Assembly (NCBI RefSeq): GCF_042652085.1
Contig: NZ_JBHSJF010000001.1
Location: 1 to 64,000, forward strand
Source of the DNA: Flaviflagellibacter deserti
GTDB taxonomy: Bacteria; Pseudomonadota; Alphaproteobacteria; Rhizobiales; Methylopilaceae
DNA: 64,000 nucleotides
Direction: 5' to 3'
Shown: piece after piece, positions 24,319 through 31,965 of the stretch
Numbering within the stretch: position 1 is the stretch's first letter
How the letters are laid out: each line of letters begins with the position of its first letter
The notes under the pieces: model-generated
Database searches by the model: none
The model's input: the letters and a program-made list of their open reading frames with translations, nothing else
What the model was told of the DNA's origin: nothing
Position numbers and translations under genes: made by a program

Positions 24319-24377
24319 CCGGACCAGCCTTCCGGCTTTACTGGACGTGAACCGCCGAACCGGCATTAGTTCACGTT

Positions 24378-24893
24378 ATGGTCCCACATCCGATTCGCAT
24401 TCTCGGCATCGATCCCGGCCTTCGGCGCACCGGATGGGGCGTGATCGAGACCATCGGCAACCGCCTCGTCTACGTGGGCTGCGGACAGGTGGTGCCGGAT
24501 GAAAAGGTGTCGCTCGCCGAGCGGCTGGCCTTCCTTCATCACGGCCTCGCCGCGATCGTGCGCGAATACGCGCCCGACGAGGCCGCGGTGGAAGAGACCT
24601 TCGTGAACAACAATCCGATGTCGACGCTGAAGCTCGGCCAGGCGCGCGGGATCGCGATGCTGGTGCCGGCACAGGCGGGTATCCCGGTCGCCGAGTACAA
24701 GCCGAACCTCGTGAAGAAGACGGTGGTCGGTGCGGGACATGCCGAGAAGCAGCAGATCGGCGCGATGATCGCCGTGCTGTTGCCGAAGGCGGGCACGATA
24801 GGCGCCGACGCGGCGGACGCTCTGGCGATCGCGATCACGCACGCGCATCACCGGGTGAGCGCGGCGCTCAAGCTGGCGGTGGGGGCACGATGA
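24378..24893 (+). CDS. ruvC: Holliday junction endonuclease RuvC
   Basis: The 171-residue dimeric nuclease cuts Holliday junctions during recombination. The catalytic acidic residues lie in GIDPGLRRTG (Asp12), EETFVNNNP and the C-terminal DAADALAIAITHAHH. Length is normal. Its stop overlaps the start of ruvA (ATGA at 24890), so they are coupled. It works with the RuvAB branch-migration motor encoded next. Confidence 0.95.
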   Translation: MVPHPIRILGIDPGLRRTGWGVIETIGNRLVYVGCGQVVPDEKVSLAERLAFLHHGLAAIVREYAPDEAAVEETFVNNNPMSTLKLGQARGIAMLVPAQAGIPVAEYKPNLVKKTVVGAGHAEKQQIGAMIAVLLPKAGTIGADAADALAIAITHAHHRVSAALKLAVGAR

Positions 24894-25507
24894 TCGGCAA
24901 ATTGCGGGGGATCGTGGATTCGACCGGCGACGACTGGGTGATCCTCGATGTCGGCGGCGTCGGCTACGTCGTCAACTGCTCGACGCGGACGCTCGCGGCG
25001 CTGCCGATGAAGGGCGAGGTCGCCTCGCTCGCGATCGAAACCTATGTCCGCGAGGACCAGATCCGGCTGTTCGGCTTCATGACCGACATTGAGCGCGAAT
25101 GGTTCCGGCTGCTGCAGACCGTGCAGGGCGTCGGCGCGAAAGTGGCGCTGGCTGTGCTTGGCGTGCTGAAGGCGTCGGACCTCGCCAATGCGATCGCGCT
25201 GCAGGATCGGGCGGCGGTGGCGCGGGCGCCGGGCGTCGGTCCGAAGGTCGCGGCGCGCATCGTGGCCGAACTGAAGGACAAGGCGCCGGCCTTCGCCAGC
25301 GTCGATGCGGGGCTGATCCAGCTTCAGGACGATATCGATGAGAAGCGTGCGCCCGGTGCGGTGGCTGATGCGGTATCGGCGCTGATCAATCTCGGCTATC
25401 CGCAGATCCAGGCGAGCGGCGCGGTATCGGCCGCAATGCGATCGGCGGGTGACGGGGCGGAGACGGCGGTGCTGATCCGGATGGCGCTGCGGGAGTTGTC
25501 GAAGTGA
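24890..25507 (+). CDS. ruvA: Holliday junction branch migration protein RuvA
   Basis: The 205-residue protein forms the tetramer that holds the four-way junction and loads RuvB. The N-terminal OB-like domain (MIGKLRGIVDSTGDDWVILDVGGVGYVV), two helix-hairpin-helix motifs (VQGVGAKVALAVLG and APGVGPKVAARIVAELKDK) and the C-terminal RuvB-binding domain (ADAVSALINLGYPQ) are in order. It overlaps ruvC by four bases. A 140-base palindromic repeat lies between it and ruvB, which is unusual for this tightly packed operon. Confidence 0.95.
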   Translation: MIGKLRGIVDSTGDDWVILDVGGVGYVVNCSTRTLAALPMKGEVASLAIETYVREDQIRLFGFMTDIEREWFRLLQTVQGVGAKVALAVLGVLKASDLANAIALQDRAAVARAPGVGPKVAARIVAELKDKAPAFASVDAGLIQLQDDIDEKRAPGAVADAVSALINLGYPQIQASGAVSAAMRSAGDGAETAVLIRMALRELSK

Positions 25508-25526
25508 GGGGTGGGGCGGCCTTTTT

Positions 25527-25666
25527 CCCCTCTCCTGCGAAGCGGGAGAGGGTCGAGTTGCCGTCAGGCAACCGGGGTGAGGGCCAGCACGATGCTCATT
25601 GCCTCCCACTTGCCCTCACCCGCTCGCCTTTCGGCGAGTCGACCTCTCCCGTAAACGGGAGAGGGG
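25527..25666. repeat. Dispersed repeat family C, copy 1 (between ruvA and ruvB)
   Basis: The element begins cccctctcctgcgaagcggg and ends cccgtaaacgggagagggg, with an inner ccggggtgagggc / gccctcacccg pair and a ctcgc...gcgag hairpin. It aligns nearly base for base with 39879-40011 and more loosely with 29066-29194 and 47052-47185. Its last bases, gggagagggg, stand four bases ahead of the ruvB ATG and look like its ribosome binding site. Confidence 0.85.
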
Positions 25667-25670
25667 AAAA

Positions 25671-26711
25671 ATGAGCCGTCCCCTGATCTCCCCCGAAAAG
25701 CACACCGAGGACGACGCCGACAACTCGCTGCGCCCTCAGCGGCTCGGCGATTTCATCGGCCAGCAGCAGGCGCGGGCGAACCTTTCGATCTTCATCGAGG
25801 CGGCGAAGTCTCGCGGCGAGGCGCTCGACCACGTGCTGTTCGCCGGTCCTCCCGGGCTCGGCAAGACGACGCTCGCGCAGATCATGGCGCGGGAGCTCGG
25901 CGTCAATTTCCGCGCGACGTCCGGCCCGGTGATCGCCAAGGCCGGCGATCTCGCGGCGCTGCTGACGAACCTCGAAGAACGCGACGTCCTCTTCATCGAC
26001 GAAATCCACCGGCTGAACCCGGCGGTCGAGGAAGTGCTCTATCCGGCGATGGAGGATTTCCAGCTCGACCTCATCATCGGCGAGGGGCCGGCGGCGCGCT
26101 CGGTCCGGATCGACCTCGCCAAGTTCACCCTGATCGGGGCGACGACCCGCGCGGGTCTGCTGACCACGCCGCTGCGCGACCGCTTCGGCATCCCGATCCG
26201 GCTGAACTTCTACGAAATCGAGGAACTGGACCTGATCGTGACGCGCGGCGCGCGCGTTCTCGGCGTTCAGATGAGCGCGGACGGTGCCCGCGAGATCGCG
26301 CGCCGTGCGCGCGGGACGCCGCGCATCGCCGGGCGGCTGCTTCGCCGGGTGCGAGACTTCGCGCATGTCGCAGGCGCCGAATCCATCACGCGGTCGGTGG
26401 CCGACAAGGCGCTCCGCATGCTGGAGGTGGACGATGCCGGGCTCGACGCGCTCGACCGGCGCTACATCTCCTGCATCGCGCTGAACTATGGCGGCGGGCC
26501 GGTTGGCATCGACACCGTCGCCGCCGCCCTGTCCGAACCGCGCGATGCGCTGGAGGACATCGTCGAGCCCTATCTGCTCCAGCAGGGCTTCATCCAGAGA
26601 ACGCCGCGTGGCCGGCTTCTGACAGCGCATGCCTTCAGGCATATCGGGCTGGCGGTTCCGCAAAGCGTTGGTGGAAACCAGATGCCGCTGTTCGACGGGG
26701 GCGAGGAGTGA
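25671..26711 (+). CDS. ruvB: Holliday junction DNA helicase RuvB
   Basis: The 346-residue AAA+ ATPase drives branch migration with RuvA. Walker A GPPGLGKTT, Walker B LFIDEIHRL, sensor 1 GATTRAG and the arginine-finger region (LLTTPLRDRFG) are visible, followed by the C-terminal winged helix with RTPRGRLLTAHAF. I chose the ATG at 25671 because the family starts near MSRPLIS; an in-frame extension to 25599 is encoded by the repeat. The ribosome binding site is the end of the family C repeat. Its stop overlaps the GTG of ybgC (GTGA). Confidence 0.96.
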   Translation: MSRPLISPEKHTEDDADNSLRPQRLGDFIGQQQARANLSIFIEAAKSRGEALDHVLFAGPPGLGKTTLAQIMARELGVNFRATSGPVIAKAGDLAALLTNLEERDVLFIDEIHRLNPAVEEVLYPAMEDFQLDLIIGEGPAARSVRIDLAKFTLIGATTRAGLLTTPLRDRFGIPIRLNFYEIEELDLIVTRGARVLGVQMSADGAREIARRARGTPRIAGRLLRRVRDFAHVAGAESITRSVADKALRMLEVDDAGLDALDRRYISCIALNYGGGPVGIDTVAAALSEPRDALEDIVEPYLLQQGFIQRTPRGRLLTAHAFRHIGLAVPQSVGGNQMPLFDGGEE

Positions 26712-27106
26712 GCGCTCACTCGCTGCCGATCCGGATCTACTGGGAAGACACCGACGCGGGCGGGGTCGTCTATCATGCGAGCTATCTGCGCTTCATGGAG
26801 CGCGGCCGGACCGAGCTTCTGCGCGCGGCGGGTGTCGACCAGAGCGAGGTGCTGAAGGAGACGGGTCTCGTCTTCGTCGTCACGCGGATGGAGATCGACT
26901 TCAGGCTGCCGGCCAAAATGGACGACGAAATCGTCGTCGAGACGCGGATCGGCGCGCTTGGCGGTGCGTCGCTCAAACTGGCCCAGACGATCAGCCGCGG
27001 CGGCGTCCTGCTGGTCCAGGCGGACGTGACCTGCGCCGCGATCAATCGAGAGACGGGGCGGCCGTCGCGGTTGCCGGCGGATGTGCGGGAAAAGCTGGCG
27101 GGCTGA
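26708..27106 (+). CDS. ybgC: Tol-Pal-associated acyl-CoA thioesterase YbgC
   Basis: The 132-residue hot-dog-fold protein carries the YbgC signature RIYWEDTDAGGVVYHASYLRFMERGRTELLR with the catalytic Asp in the EDTDAGG segment. Members hydrolyse short acyl-CoA or acyl carrier protein thioesters in the cytoplasm and are linked by gene order to the Tol-Pal system. It starts with a GTG that overlaps the ruvB stop (GTGA). Normally tolQ follows at once; here about 5 kb of unrelated genes separate them. Confidence 0.93.
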   Translation: MSAHSLPIRIYWEDTDAGGVVYHASYLRFMERGRTELLRAAGVDQSEVLKETGLVFVVTRMEIDFRLPAKMDDEIVVETRIGALGGASLKLAQTISRGGVLLVQADVTCAAINRETGRPSRLPADVREKLAG

Positions 27107-27177
27107 TCCTGGCGGCTTGACCCGGCCCATGGGGCCGCCTCGATAACAATGGCGGTCAGCAACCGGCGAGGTGAATC

Positions 27178-28212
27178 GTGAGCTCTTCCGCCCAGTTCCT
27201 CAATCCTTCCGAAGCCGCCCGGCGACTTGGGGTCTCCGCCAAGGCTCTTCGACTTTACGAACAGCGTGGCCTCGTCACACCCGTCCGCACCGAAGCCGGA
27301 TGGCGGGCCTACGGTCCCGAGGAAGTCGCTCGAATGGCGGAGATCGCGGCCTTGCGCGCGCTCGGGCTCAGCCTCGCGCAGGTGGCGCGAGTGCTCGACG
27401 GCGACGCGGAGGATCTGGAGCGGGCTCTCGCCGTACACCAGACGATGCTGGAAGAGCGGGGCCGCGATCTTGTCGCTATGGTGGAGAAGGTTCGGAAGCT
27501 CCGGGCGGACCTCGCCGAGGGCAGAGCGCCGGCCGCCGGAGAATTGGCTCGCCTGCTGCACCCGACCGCCGAAATCCGTGTTGCCTTCGACCTTCCCTGG
27601 CCGTGGGGCGGGGAATGGTTCGAACTGAGGGACATCCGGGCGCTGAACTTCATCATCGGTCCGCTGGGCAGCGGCAAGACACGGCTGGCCCAGCGTCTGG
27701 CCGAGACGCTGCCCAACGCCGCTTTCCTTGGCCTGGAGCGGTTGGCTGACGGCGGCGCGGCGGCTCGGATGCGACTGGACGCTGACCCGGGCCTCAAGTC
27801 GCGGGTCGAGCGGACATCGGCGTGGCTCGTCGAGGACGGCGCCGTGGTGTCGGAGGCTCTGATCGCCTTGCTTGCCGGACTGGAATCCGAGGGACCAGCC
27901 ATTCTGGTCGTTGACATGGTGGAGCAGGGACTGGATCAGGCCACGCAGGAGGCCCTGATCGCCCATCTGCGCCGTCGTGGACACGGCGCCCGTTCGCTTT
28001 TCCTGATGACGCGCTCCTCGGCGATCCTCGATCTGGCGGTGGTCGGTCCCGACGAGGCGATCATCTTCTGCCCGGCCAATCACAGCCCGCCGACCCTCGT
28101 CACTCCCTATCCGGGTGCGCCGGGCTATGAGGCGGTCGCCACCTGCCTGGCTTCGCCCGAGGTACGGGCTCGGACGGAAGGTGTGATCGCGTGGCGGCCT
28201 CAGGTGGCATAG
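27178..28212 (+). CDS. MerR-family HTH fused to a P-loop ATPase domain
   Basis: The 344-residue protein has an unusual two-domain design. Residues 8-115 are a MerR-type DNA-binding head (NPSEAARRLGVSAKALRLYEQRGLV, a GWRAYGPEEV wing and a coiled-coil dimerisation helix). Residues 150-300 are a P-loop ATPase: Walker A GPLGSGKT at 161-168, Walker B ILVVDM at 242-247, then MTRSSAILDL at 277-286. This final element resembles the switch of ABC/AAA_21 (OLD/SMC-like) ATPases. No ABC signature motif is seen. It may be a regulator whose DNA binding is driven by nucleotide or a partner. The start is the GTG at 27178 with a weak upstream GGCGAGG. It lies alone between ybgC and a MOSC gene. Confidence 0.8.
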   Translation: MSSSAQFLNPSEAARRLGVSAKALRLYEQRGLVTPVRTEAGWRAYGPEEVARMAEIAALRALGLSLAQVARVLDGDAEDLERALAVHQTMLEERGRDLVAMVEKVRKLRADLAEGRAPAAGELARLLHPTAEIRVAFDLPWPWGGEWFELRDIRALNFIIGPLGSGKTRLAQRLAETLPNAAFLGLERLADGGAAARMRLDADPGLKSRVERTSAWLVEDGAVVSEALIALLAGLESEGPAILVVDMVEQGLDQATQEALIAHLRRRGHGARSLFLMTRSSAILDLAVVGPDEAIIFCPANHSPPTLVTPYPGAPGYEAVATCLASPEVRARTEGVIAWRPQVA

Positions 28213-28292
28213 CCGATCCCGCAATACGTCAAAGCGCTTATGGCGACTTCCGCGTCCTCCAGTGAAAGGTGCGGCGGAGCTGGAGGGCTGAC

Positions 28293-29060
28293 ATGGCCAA
28301 GGTTGCCGAACTTTTCCGCTATCCCGTGAAGGGATTGTCGCCCGAGCGACTGAGCGAGATGGAACTGACGTCGGATCACGGCCTCGCTTGCGACCGCGAT
28401 TACGCGATCGCTCTCGGGACGACCGAGTTCGATCCGGCCCATCCGGAACCGCTCGACAAGGGCTATTTCCTGATGCTGCGGAACAACGAGGAGCTTGCCG
28501 CGCTCGCGACCTCGTTCGATCCCGACACGCGCATGCTGACGATCAAGAAGGACGGCTCGGTTTTGCTCGAGGCCGATCTCGGGACGGCGGAGGGGCGCGA
28601 CGAGGTCGAGACCTTCTTCGAGCGCTATATCGGGCTCGCGACCAAAGGGAGGCCGAAGCTGGTGCAGGCGGAGGCGCACAAATTCACCGATGCGAGCGTG
28701 GTTTCGCCGGTGTTCATGCGGTCGATCTCGATCATCAACATGGCGTCGGTCAGGGCGCTGGAAGAGGCGACCGGACGTTCGCTGCATCCTCTGCGCTTCA
28801 GGGGAAACATCTATCTCGAAGGGCTCGAGCCCTGGGAGGAGTTCGGCTGGGTCGACCGCGAATTCTCGATCGGCGACGTCAAGTTCCGGGGGCTGGCGCG
28901 GACACCGCGCTGCGGGGCGGTGAACGTCAATCCCGAGACCGCCGAGCGGGATGCCAATCTACCGAAGGCAATCATGCAGAACTTCGGGCACACCGATCTC
29001 GGCGTGTTCGTGGAGGTGATCGGGGGCGGGACGATCTCGGTTGGGGACCGGGTGGGGTGA
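28293..29060 (+). CDS. MOSC domain-containing protein
   Basis: The 255-residue protein has an N-terminal MOSC beta-barrel (MAKVAELFRYPVKGLSPERL) and the MOSC domain proper with the conserved cysteine in ARTPRCGAVNVNP. MOSC domains occur in molybdenum cofactor sulfurases and in YcbX/mARC-type enzymes that reduce N-hydroxylated compounds. This single-module protein lacks a ferredoxin domain, so its partner is unknown. GGAGGG precedes the ATG at 28293; the earlier in-frame start is less likely. It is 80 bases after the MerR–ATPase gene and is followed by a family C repeat. Confidence 0.9.
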   Translation: MAKVAELFRYPVKGLSPERLSEMELTSDHGLACDRDYAIALGTTEFDPAHPEPLDKGYFLMLRNNEELAALATSFDPDTRMLTIKKDGSVLLEADLGTAEGRDEVETFFERYIGLATKGRPKLVQAEAHKFTDASVVSPVFMRSISIINMASVRALEEATGRSLHPLRFRGNIYLEGLEPWEEFGWVDREFSIGDVKFRGLARTPRCGAVNVNPETAERDANLPKAIMQNFGHTDLGVFVEVIGGGTISVGDRVG

Positions 29061-29065
29061 TTTTG

Positions 29066-29194
29066 CCTCTCCCAATGGGAGAGGTCGGCACAAAGCCGTA
29101 GCTTTGGCCGGGTGAGGGGTTGGACCTATCGAGAGGGCGTACCCCTCACCCCGCTCGCCTGCCGGCGAGTCGACCCTCTCCCCTCGGGAGAGGG
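29066..29194. repeat. Dispersed repeat family C, divergent subtype, copy 3
   Basis: The element runs from cctctcccaatgggagagg to ccctctcccctcgggagaggg and contains tttggccgggtgaggggttgg and tacccctcaccccgctcgcc. It is close to 47052-47185 and shares ends with 25527-25666. It sits between two convergent genes (the MOSC gene ends at 29060, the leftward gene ends at 29202), where it could end transcription in both directions. Confidence 0.8.
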
Positions 29195-29201
29195 ATCCGA
29201 T

Positions 29202-29681
29202 TTACCCCAAAGCCCGCTCGCGGAAGCGGTTCATCAGCATGGCCAGGTCGTAGGCCTGCATGCCGTAGGTGTCCGGCAGGACTTCGCGCGGCTTGGTCGT
29301 CGGTTCGCCGACCTTGTGATAGCCGACCATCTGCAGGAGACCGGCCGAGCCTGAGCCGATGGCTGTGATCTCGGACCAGCGACGGCGGCGGTCGAAGAAC
29401 AGGACGCGATAGGTGAAGCCGTCGCGGTCGAGCCAGAGACCGGCGCCGCCGGGAATGAGCTGGGCAGCGGCCATGGCACCCATGATCCCGAACAGCACGA
29501 TCAGGACCCAGACGAGTTGCGCGTCACGCGTGACCAACAGAAAGACGTCGAGCGCGATGATGAGCGCGCTGACGATCAGCGTGAAGATCCAGCGCATTCT
29601 GGACGGTGCGAGAAAGAGCGTGTCCGGAAGCTCGGCAGGCGTCGGAGTGGGCGTGGCATCTTCCGGCAATTCGGTCGGCAT
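29202..29681 (-). CDS. Two-TM membrane protein with PH-like C-terminal domain
   Basis: The 159-residue protein has a Pro/Thr-rich start and two hydrophobic helices (about residues 30-50 and 56-78). A cytoplasmic beta-rich part follows with GLWLDRDGFTYRVLFFDRRRRWSEITAIG, which resembles the bacterial PH domain of STM3941-type proteins. The function is unknown. It ends at a family C repeat and converges with the MOSC gene. The ATG at 29681 is the only reasonable start. The upstream 180 bases hold a family B repeat. Confidence 0.65.
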   Translation of the reverse strand: MPTELPEDATPTPTPAELPDTLFLAPSRMRWIFTLIVSALIIALDVFLLVTRDAQLVWVLIVLFGIMGAMAAAQLIPGGAGLWLDRDGFTYRVLFFDRRRRWSEITAIGSGSAGLLQMVGYHKVGEPTTKPREVLPDTYGMQAYDLAMLMNRFRERALG

Positions 29682-29748
29682 CGTGTGGCGTTTCCTCGTT
29701 GTTTTGCGGTCGTATAGGAGGATTTGCCGGTTTCGTCACGCGTGTGTG

Positions 29749-29858
29749 TTCCGGAAGCGGCGAAGCCGCTGTCCGGAACCCATAACCCCTGTGCTGGAGA
29801 CGGAGCGCAGCGCTGCGAAGTATGGGTCCCGGGCTCCGCTGCGCGGCCCCGGGACACG
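29749..29858. repeat. Dispersed repeat family B, copy 1
   Basis: The element begins ttccggaagcggcgaagccg and includes cataacccctgtgct, agtatgggtcccgggct and gccccgggacacg. The last part is a strong hairpin (gtcccggg / cccgggac). It aligns with 30680-30790 in the same orientation, and the two copies flank the protease gene. It ends about four bases beyond the protease stop codon. Confidence 0.8.
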
Positions 29859-29862
29859 AACT

Positions 29863-30630
29863 CTAGCCACCGCGCGCCATCCGCATCATTGCGACGAAGC
29901 CCGGCGAGGCCGGATCGACCGGGACGACGACCATCCGCGTAGAACAGCCCTCCTTCGGACGGAGGATGGCGCCGGAGACGCCCCAGATGCCTCCGGACGG
30001 GGTGACGACCGGTCCGCCGCTGTCGCCCCGGCAGACCTGACCCGCGTCAGGCGTCGCGAAGGCGAGCGCCGCGCCGGTCTGGGTGTGCTTGATGTTGGAG
30101 AGCGCGACGCCCTTGAGCGTCCCCGATTTGCCCTTTGGACCAGCGAGGCCGGCGCCGGAAATGGAGAGCGCCGAGGGCTTGCCGGCCGTGTCGAAGCCGA
30201 GTGCCGGATGGCCGGGGGGCGCCGGGGCGCGGAGGCGCAGGATCGCCATATCAGCGGCGATCTCGGTCTGGCGCTGTTCGATGTCGCCCGGCCTCAAGGC
30301 CCAGCCGCGCGTGTGGCCCGGATGGCGGACGATGGCGGCGACGGGAGCAAAGGGCGGGACGGCCTTCGAGCCCTCGAAAAAGAAGACCGCGACATGCTCG
30401 GGGCTCGCTGCCTCGTCGACGCAATGCGCGGCGGTGAGGACGAGATCGGGTGCGATGAGCGCGCCGGTGCATTCGGAGAAGCGAGCCTTGCCGTCCGGCT
30501 GCGGGGCGACGGCCTGGATCGCGACCGATGCGCGGGAGAGGGACGTACCGGCGGCCAGAGGCGTTCCGCCGTCGAGGGCGGATGCGGGCAGCGGGACGAG
30601 GAGGGCGAGGGCGATGAGGAAGGGGCGCAT
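29863..30630 (-). CDS. Secreted trypsin-like serine protease
   Basis: The 255-residue protein has a Sec signal peptide (residues 1-18, ending PASA). A chymotrypsin-fold domain follows with the complete triad: His69 in TAAHC, Asp127 in DMAILRL and Ser204 in CRGDSGGP. The cysteine pair Cys54/Cys70 would close the usual loop. It should act in the periplasm or outside, substrate unknown. I use the ATG at 30630, just before the signal peptide; the longer frame to 30714 runs into a repeat. Both ends are bordered by direct copies of repeat B, so the gene could be lost or moved by recombination between them. Confidence 0.88.
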   Translation of the reverse strand: MRPFLIALALLVPLPASALDGGTPLAAGTSLSRASVAIQAVAPQPDGKARFSECTGALIAPDLVLTAAHCVDEAASPEHVAVFFFEGSKAVPPFAPVAAIVRHPGHTRGWALRPGDIEQRQTEIAADMAILRLRAPAPPGHPALGFDTAGKPSALSISGAGLAGPKGKSGTLKGVALSNIKHTQTGAALAFATPDAGQVCRGDSGGPVVTPSGGIWGVSGAILRPKEGCSTRMVVVPVDPASPGFVAMMRMARGG

Positions 30631-30679
30631 GGGAGGCGTATCCCCGGAAAGCATGACGGAGGCAAGCATTGCAGAAGCG

Positions 30680-30790
30680 TTTTCCGGGGCGGCGAAGCCG
30701 AGCCAGGAATCCATAACCCCGGTGCTTATGATGGAGCCGAGATCCTGCGGAGTATGGGTCCCGGGCTCGCTTTCGCGACCCGGGACACGG
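30680..30790. repeat. Dispersed repeat family B, copy 2
   Basis: This copy matches 29749-29858 in the same direction: tttccgg..ggcggcgaagccg, ccataaccccggtgct, agtatgggtcccgggct and acccgggacacg. It lies upstream of both the leftward protease gene and the rightward TetR gene and may contribute promoter or leader sequence. Confidence 0.8.
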
Positions 30791-30818
30791 GGGCCAGACT
30801 CATGTAATAGCCCTTCAC

Positions 30819-31433
30819 ATGGGACGCGGATATCATCACGGTAACCTGAAGGAAGCGCTGGTGCGCGCGGCGCTCGACCTGATCGGGGAGAAGGGCGTCG
30901 GCGGTTTCACCTTCGCGGACGCGGCGCGGATGGCGGGCGTCAGCCCGGCCGCGCCTTACCGCCATTACCGCGACCGCGATGAACTCCTGTCCGATGTGGC
31001 GAAACGCGGCTTCGAGACGTTCGAGGCGGCGCTATCGCGTGCCTGGAACGATGGAAAGCCGGAGCCGTTCGAGGCGATGGAGCGACTGGGCAGGGCGTAT
31101 CTGGACTTCGCGAGGAGCGAGCCTGCCTATTATTCGGCCATGTTCGAGGCAGGGACGCCGACCGATGGGTCGCCCGAGCTTCGCGAGGTCGGCGACCGTG
31201 CGTTCGCCGTTCTGCGCTCGGCCGCGGAGCGGCTCGTCGAACTGGCGCCCAAGGACAGCCGGCCCCCGGCCCTGATGGTGGCGCTCCACATCTGGTCGAT
31301 GACGCACGGCATAGCCTCACTGTTCGGGCGCGCGGATGGCGGTCGCCGAAAAGTCCCAATGTCGGCGGAGGATCTGCTGGAGGCTGGGATGCTGGTCTAC
31401 CTCCAGGGCCTCGGCATCGAGCGCAAAAGATAA
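30819..31433 (+). CDS. TetR/AcrR family regulator with WHG domain
   Basis: The 204-residue protein has a TetR N-terminal helix-turn-helix (GYHHGNLKEALVRAALDLIGEKGVGGFTFADAARMAGVSPAAPYRHYRDRDELL, residues 5-58). Its C-terminal domain fits the WHG subgroup (AYLDFARSEPAYYSAMFEAG and ALHIWSMTHGIASLF). The ligand is unknown. The DUF2852 gene follows on the same strand, and a perfect 8-base palindrome overlapping the promoter of that gene is a plausible operator. The start ATG at 30819 fits the family. A repeat B copy ends 28 bases upstream. Confidence 0.88.
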   Translation: MGRGYHHGNLKEALVRAALDLIGEKGVGGFTFADAARMAGVSPAAPYRHYRDRDELLSDVAKRGFETFEAALSRAWNDGKPEPFEAMERLGRAYLDFARSEPAYYSAMFEAGTPTDGSPELREVGDRAFAVLRSAAERLVELAPKDSRPPALMVALHIWSMTHGIASLFGRADGGRRKVPMSAEDLLEAGMLVYLQGLGIERKR

Positions 31434-31448
31434 TCCTCCCGGGTCTCC

Positions 31449-31477
31449 TTGACGCTCAGCCTGTCCAAACCTATTAA
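31449..31477 (+). promoter_or_regulatory. Sigma-70 promoter of the DUF2852 gene
   Basis: TTGACG (31449-31454) and TATTAA(T) (31472-31477) are spaced by exactly 17 bases, a near-consensus housekeeping promoter. The -35 TTG is also an in-frame possible start codon but is better read as promoter. Confidence 0.7.
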
Positions 31478-31478
31478 T

Positions 31479-31499
31479 GTGAATGTGATTAACATTCAC
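31479..31499. promoter_or_regulatory. Perfect palindromic operator (gtgaatgt-N5-acattcac)
   Basis: GTGAATGT at 31479-31486 and ACATTCAC at 31492-31499 form a perfect inverted repeat with a 5-base spacer. It begins right after the -10 box and covers the expected transcription start. The layout suits repression, and the TetR gene just upstream is the obvious candidate regulator. This is inference. Confidence 0.6.
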
Positions 31500-31511
31500 G
31501 AGGATCACACG

Positions 31512-31910
31512 ATGCCGATCGCGGCAAAACTCGACGAATTTGGCAAGCCCGCCTGGATTGCGGCGGTCGTGCTTGGGTTCATGGTTTGGTGGCCAATCGG
31601 TCTGATGACCCTGGCCTTTGCCTTCGGGAGCGGACGAATGGGACGCGGACAATTTGCGGGCTTTCCCCGCTGGAAGGGCGGCTGTGGCGACTGGAAGCGC
31701 AATGCCCGGCACTGGCATCGCTCCAGCGGCAATGCGGCATTCGACGAATACCGCAACGAGACGCTGAAGCGCCTGGAGGATGAGGAGCAGGAGTTCCGCG
31801 ATTTCCTCGAGCGCCTACGTCAGGCCAAGGACAAGCAGGAGTTCGACCAGTTCATGGCCGATCGCCGCGGCCGGCAGACGCCGACCAACGAGGCGGGCGA
31901 GCACGCCTAA
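31512..31910 (+). CDS. DUF2852 domain membrane protein
   Basis: The 132-residue protein begins with one or two hydrophobic segments (about residues 10-38: PAWIAAVVLGFMVWWPIGLMTLAFAFG). A Gly/Trp-rich linker and a charged helical tail follow (FDEYRNETLKRLEDEEQEFRDFLERLR). This is the DUF2852 pattern, found mainly in alphaproteobacteria and of unknown function. GAGGA lies eight bases before the ATG at 31512. The gene has its own promoter overlapped by a palindromic operator and ends at a strong terminator, so it is a single-gene unit. Confidence 0.85.
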   Translation: MPIAAKLDEFGKPAWIAAVVLGFMVWWPIGLMTLAFAFGSGRMGRGQFAGFPRWKGGCGDWKRNARHWHRSSGNAAFDEYRNETLKRLEDEEQEFRDFLERLRQAKDKQEFDQFMADRRGRQTPTNEAGEHA

Positions 31911-31935
31911 ACCAGTTCTCCCGGACAATGACGAC

Positions 31936-31965
31936 AAAAGGCCGCCTTGAGGCGGCCTTTTTGCG
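31936..31965 (+). terminator. Rho-independent terminator after the DUF2852 gene
   Basis: A 7-bp GC stem (ggccgcc / ggcggcc) with the loop ttga is flanked by AAAA and TTTTT, so it may work in both directions. It insulates the accessory block from the tolQRAB operon. Confidence 0.85.

Noticed and set aside
24054..24377. tmRNA, RNase P RNA or SRP RNA in the yebC–ruvC gap
   Set aside because: None of the diagnostic conserved blocks of these RNAs could be found.
31449..31511. TTG at 31449 as a start for the DUF2852 gene
   Set aside because: The TTG is part of a TTGACG -35 box, and the resulting leader would cross the promoter and operator. The ATG at 31512 has a proper ribosome binding site.
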